From assembly GCF_016907845.1 (NCBI RefSeq), contig NZ_JAFBCS010000001.1, forward strand, positions 868,001 to 932,000: 64,000 nucleotides of DNA, in the 5' to 3' direction. Of the stretch, positions 63,659-64,000 are shown piece after piece. The stretch's first letter is position 1. The number at the start of each line of letters is the position of its first letter. The DNA is from Arcanobacterium pluranimalium (GTDB taxonomy: Bacteria > Actinomycetota > Actinomycetes > Actinomycetales > Actinomycetaceae). Both the position numbers and the translations under genes were made by a program. A model generated the notes under the pieces. The model was given only the letters and a program-made list of their open reading frames with translations. It was not told where the DNA came from and made no database searches.

Positions 63659-64000
63659 ATGAATACACGAAAAGTACGGGGAGGGTGGCTTCGTAAAAGG
63701 CTTTTAGCAGGTGCATCTGCTACTGCTGTTGTTTTTGCGGGTCTGTTCTCTATTTCCCCAGTGGCAAACGCAGCCACGACCTACGATCTTATCAACGACG
63801 CAAAAGGCACTGCGACGATTGATTCAGTCACCTCTCAAGATGGCTCTATCACTTATAATGAAACAACACCAGTTAGTAACTGGAATCCACTCAAGTACAC
63901 GCTATCGGTGAATATTACTGACTACGGTCAAATTGCGGCCGGCGATACGGTCAAGGCCTGTTTGACTGATGATTCGGCCGCCTTTGACCTGTTCTTTAGT
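63659..64000 (+). CDS. Secreted surface protein, probable adhesin (3' truncated)
   Basis: The first 114 residues are in the window; the frame is open to the edge. A Sec signal peptide: positive MNTRKVRGGWLRKR, hydrophobic LLAGASATAVVFAGLFS, and cleavage after PVANA. The mature part is Thr/Asp/Ser-rich (TYDLINDAKGTATIDSVTSQ, then NPLKYTLSVNITDYGQIAAG, GDTVKACLTDDSAAFDL), resembling the first Ig-like fold of Gram-positive cell-wall adhesins, but too little is visible to assign a family. Whether it ends in an LPXTG anchor cannot be seen. GGAGG is correctly spaced before the ATG. Confidence 0.75.
   Translation, partial: MNTRKVRGGWLRKRLLAGASATAVVFAGLFSISPVANAATTYDLINDAKGTATIDSVTSQDGSITYNETTPVSNWNPLKYTLSVNITDYGQIAAGDTVKACLTDDSAAFDLFFS

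Noticed and set aside
1-64000. Defence system, toxin-antitoxin pair, prophage or biosynthetic cluster
   Set aside because: All genes with recognisable domains are housekeeping, envelope, transport or the single IS; no such system is supported.

Overview
The window reads as chromosome of a mid-GC Gram-positive actinobacterium. Supporting marks are MtrA-MtrB-LpqB, DUF3499, DUF5719, an FprA-type ferredoxin reductase, long-form HPF, an actinobacterial-type RpoC, many GTG/TTG starts and 4-bp ATGA/GTGA gene overlaps. The moderate GC and gene order suggest Actinomycetaceae (Arcanobacterium/Trueperella-like); the genus is an inference, not shown.

Layout. 1-8.3 kb: a truncated glycosyltransferase/membrane fusion, a DUF5719 envelope protein, a small metallopeptidase-family protein, DUF3499, an RDD membrane protein and a SpoIIM-like membrane protein. 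8.4-13.9 kb (minus strand): a tightly overlapping operon of a polytopic membrane protein, DUF4129, DUF4350, a MoxR AAA+ ATPase and DUF58. 14.1-20.3 kb (plus): mtrA-mtrB-lpqB, comF-like PRTase and hpf. 20.5-28.5 kb: fprA, yajQ, a Tyr/Thr/Met tRNA cluster leading into rpmG, murB, adenosine deaminase divergent from a phosphotransferase, and a class I aminotransferase. 28.5-62.2 kb: the translation/transcription block: tRNA-Trp, secE, nusG, rplK, rplA, udk, rplJ, rplL, [PTS cluster], rpoB, rpoC, [lipoprotein], rpsL, rpsG, fusA, tuf, then the S10 and spc ribosomal clusters to rplO. 62.2-63.5 kb: a complete IS256/IS1249-like insertion sequence with inverted repeats and an 8-bp target duplication. 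63.66 kb to the edge: the start of a secreted surface protein.

Regulation visible in the sequence. The PTS cluster (EIIBCA, BglG/LicT-type antiterminator, HPr, EI) has a textbook RAT site overlapping a rho-independent terminator in its leader, so the antiterminator should control the general PTS proteins as well as the sugar permease. rplJ-rplL has a long structured leader ending in an attenuator-type terminator. Several other strong hairpins sit inside or between essential operons (rpoB/rpoC, rplK/rplA, rpsQ/rplN). The spc cluster stops after rplO at a strong terminator and does not continue into secY, which is unusual.

I saw no CRISPR array, prophage, toxin-antitoxin or recognisable defence system. 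The least explained items are a 24-bp exact-period tandem repeat in the add/phosphotransferase divergent promoter, duplicated or degenerate repeats upstream of udk, spoIIM-like and rpsJ genes, and the internal duplication of the IS left end.
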